Shown here: positions 10,238-11,178 of the stretch, in pieces
How the letters are laid out: each line of letters starts with the position of its first letter
How positions within the stretch are numbered: position 1 is the stretch's first letter
Origin: AC-32 sp035473395
Lineage (GTDB): Bacteria; Actinomycetota; Thermoleophilia; Gaiellales; Gaiellaceae
DNA length: 11,178 bases
Assembly: GCA_035473395.1 (NCBI GenBank)
Contig: DATIOF010000060.1
Span: 1-11,178 of the forward strand
Direction: 5' to 3'
The notes under the pieces: model-generated
What the model saw: only the letters and a program-made list of their open reading frames with translations
Databases searched by the model: none
Told to the model about the DNA's origin: nothing
Made by a program: the position numbers and the translations under genes

Positions 10238-11178
10238 ATGTTCAAGCCGCTCCCTCAGGTGCCCGATCACCCGGCTCTTGAACGCGAGATCCTCGAGCGC
10301 TGGGAGCGGGAAGAGACCTTCCGCCACCTGCGTGAGCAGAACGCCGGCGGCCCGCCGTTCGGCTTCATGGACGGGCCGATCACGGCGAACGCGCCGGCCG
10401 GCGTCCACCATGGGATCGGACGCACGCTCAAGGACGTCTTCCAGCGCTACAAGGCGCTGCGCGGCTTCGACCTGCGCTACCAGAACGGCTTCGACTCGCA
10501 GGGCCTCCACGTCGAGGTGCAGGTCGAGAAGGCGCTCGGCCTCAACTCCAAGCGCGAGATCGAGGAGTTCGGCGTGGCCGAGTTCGCGCGCCGCTGCCGG
10601 GCGTTCGTGGCCGAGTTCGCGGCGATCCAGACGGCGCAGTTCAAGCGGCTCGGCCAGTGGATGGACTGGGGCAACGACTACTACACCTTTTCCGACACGA
10701 ACATCGAGTACATCTGGCGCTTCCTGAAGGAGTGCCACCGCCGCGAGTGGCTCTACAAGGGCCACCGCGCGACGCAGTGGTGCCCGCGCTGCGGCACCTC
10801 GCTCTCCAAGCACGAGCAGGCCGGCGACGAGAACTACGCCGAGATCGAGCACCCGTCGCTCTACGTCCGCTTCCCGCTGCGCGACCGCAACGAGGCGCTC
10901 GTGGTCTGGACGACGACGCCCTGGACGCTGCCGGCAAACGTCGCGGCGGCGGTGAAGCCGGACGCCCAGTACGGCCTGCGGGACGGGGACTGGCGCCTCG
11001 CCGTCGAGGGCGAGGACTACGACAACGTCGTCGAGGCCGAGGATCTCGTCGGGCTCGAGTACGAGGGGCCGTTCGACGACCTGGCCGCGCAGCAGGGCGT
11101 CGCCCACCGCGTGATCCCCTGGGACGAGGTCGCGCTGGACGAGGGCACGGGCATCGTCCACATCGCGCCGGGCGCCGG
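10238..11178 (+). CDS. ileS: Isoleucyl-tRNA synthetase, N-terminal part (runs off the right edge)
   Basis: The frame is open from ATG 10238 to the window end, giving the first 313 residues of a class I aminoacyl-tRNA synthetase that charges tRNA-Ile. The Rossmann start reads FMDGPITANAPAGVHHGIGRTLKDVFQRYKALRGFDLRYQNGFDSQGLHVEVQVEK. The position of the HIGH signature is HHGI (57-60). From memory, a branch of bacterial IleRS has HHAW in this place, so this is a variant of that branch and not damage. WMDWGNDYYTFSDTNIEYIWRFLKECH and TQWCPRCGTSLSKHEQ are IleRS-type motifs, the latter a metal-binding segment, and VVWTTTPWTLPANVA begins the CP1 editing domain. The KMSKS region lies outside the window. 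The ATG follows a TAGGAT box by 6 nt and is probably leaderless. Confidence 0.95.
   Translation, partial: MFKPLPQVPDHPALEREILERWEREETFRHLREQNAGGPPFGFMDGPITANAPAGVHHGIGRTLKDVFQRYKALRGFDLRYQNGFDSQGLHVEVQVEKALGLNSKREIEEFGVAEFARRCRAFVAEFAAIQTAQFKRLGQWMDWGNDYYTFSDTNIEYIWRFLKECHRREWLYKGHRATQWCPRCGTSLSKHEQAGDENYAEIEHPSLYVRFPLRDRNEALVVWTTTPWTLPANVAAAVKPDAQYGLRDGDWRLAVEGEDYDNVVEAEDLVGLEYEGPFDDLAAQQGVAHRVIPWDEVALDEGTGIVHIAPGA

Noticed and set aside
9815..11161. Minus-strand open frame of about 450 codons
   Set aside because: Its right part is antisense to ileS and its left part is an alternative frame of trxA. There is no recognisable domain.
1..11178. CRISPR arrays, insertion sequences, phage genes or rRNA
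   Set aside because: No regularly spaced repeats, transposase, integrase or phage motifs and no rRNA signatures were seen; the only repeat of note is the pair at 3355-3450.

Overview
The window is very GC-rich DNA with tightly packed genes, many GTG starts and 4-base start/stop overlaps. It probably comes from a deep-branching high-GC actinobacterium, perhaps Thermoleophilia/Gaiellales or a relative. That placement is an inference from composition, the DUF7144-like membrane protein, the type of isoleucyl-tRNA synthetase and the many apparently leaderless genes; no rRNA or tRNA is present to confirm it.

Layout. (1) 5-2729, minus strand: a four-gene operon read from right to left. It encodes an ECF sigma factor, a membrane-anchored beta-propeller protein, a secreted M14 (MpaA-like) zinc peptidase, and a peroxiredoxin whose peroxidatic cysteine position is an in-frame TGA. 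(2) 2871-3287, plus: a small four-helix membrane protein, followed by a strong hairpin and a REP-like inverted repeat. (3) 3447-5023, minus: a RidA-family protein and a GCS2/YbdK-type carboxylate-amine ligase in a two-gene operon. (4) 5042-5839, plus: a serine beta-lactamase-like hydrolase, divergent from RidA. (5) 5836-8269, minus: a small cyclic-nucleotide-binding-domain protein, then a lipoprotein that joins a Kelch propeller to a YVTN-type propeller. (6) 8288-8821, plus: a zinc-ribbon Nudix hydrolase, divergent from (5). (7) 8768-9568, minus: a diacylglycerol-kinase-family lipid kinase whose 3' end overlaps the Nudix gene. (8) 9655-9804, plus: a 49-residue hypothetical protein. (9) 9832-10155, minus: thioredoxin. 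(10) 10238 to the right edge, plus: the 5' part of ileS.

The most interesting item is the peroxiredoxin at 5-463. The frame reads through a single TGA at the place where the family has its catalytic Cys. A perfect 7-bp hairpin with a 5-nt loop starts 14 nt after the TGA, where a bacterial SECIS element should lie. The most economical reading is a selenocysteine-containing 1-Cys peroxiredoxin that conventional gene calling would start at an internal ATG, losing the active site. It is the last gene of a sigma-factor operon, which points to regulated expression in envelope or oxidative stress. The thioredoxin elsewhere in the window is a possible reductant, by inference only.

The second theme is promoter architecture. 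Two divergent gene pairs (5023/5042 and 8269/8288) each have GTG starts separated by exactly 18 bp. Each gap holds a near-symmetric -10 element placed so that both transcripts could be leaderless. Sigma-factor and ileS starts also lie 6 nt after TANNNT boxes. Only the DUF7144-like gene and trxA show clear Shine-Dalgarno sequences.
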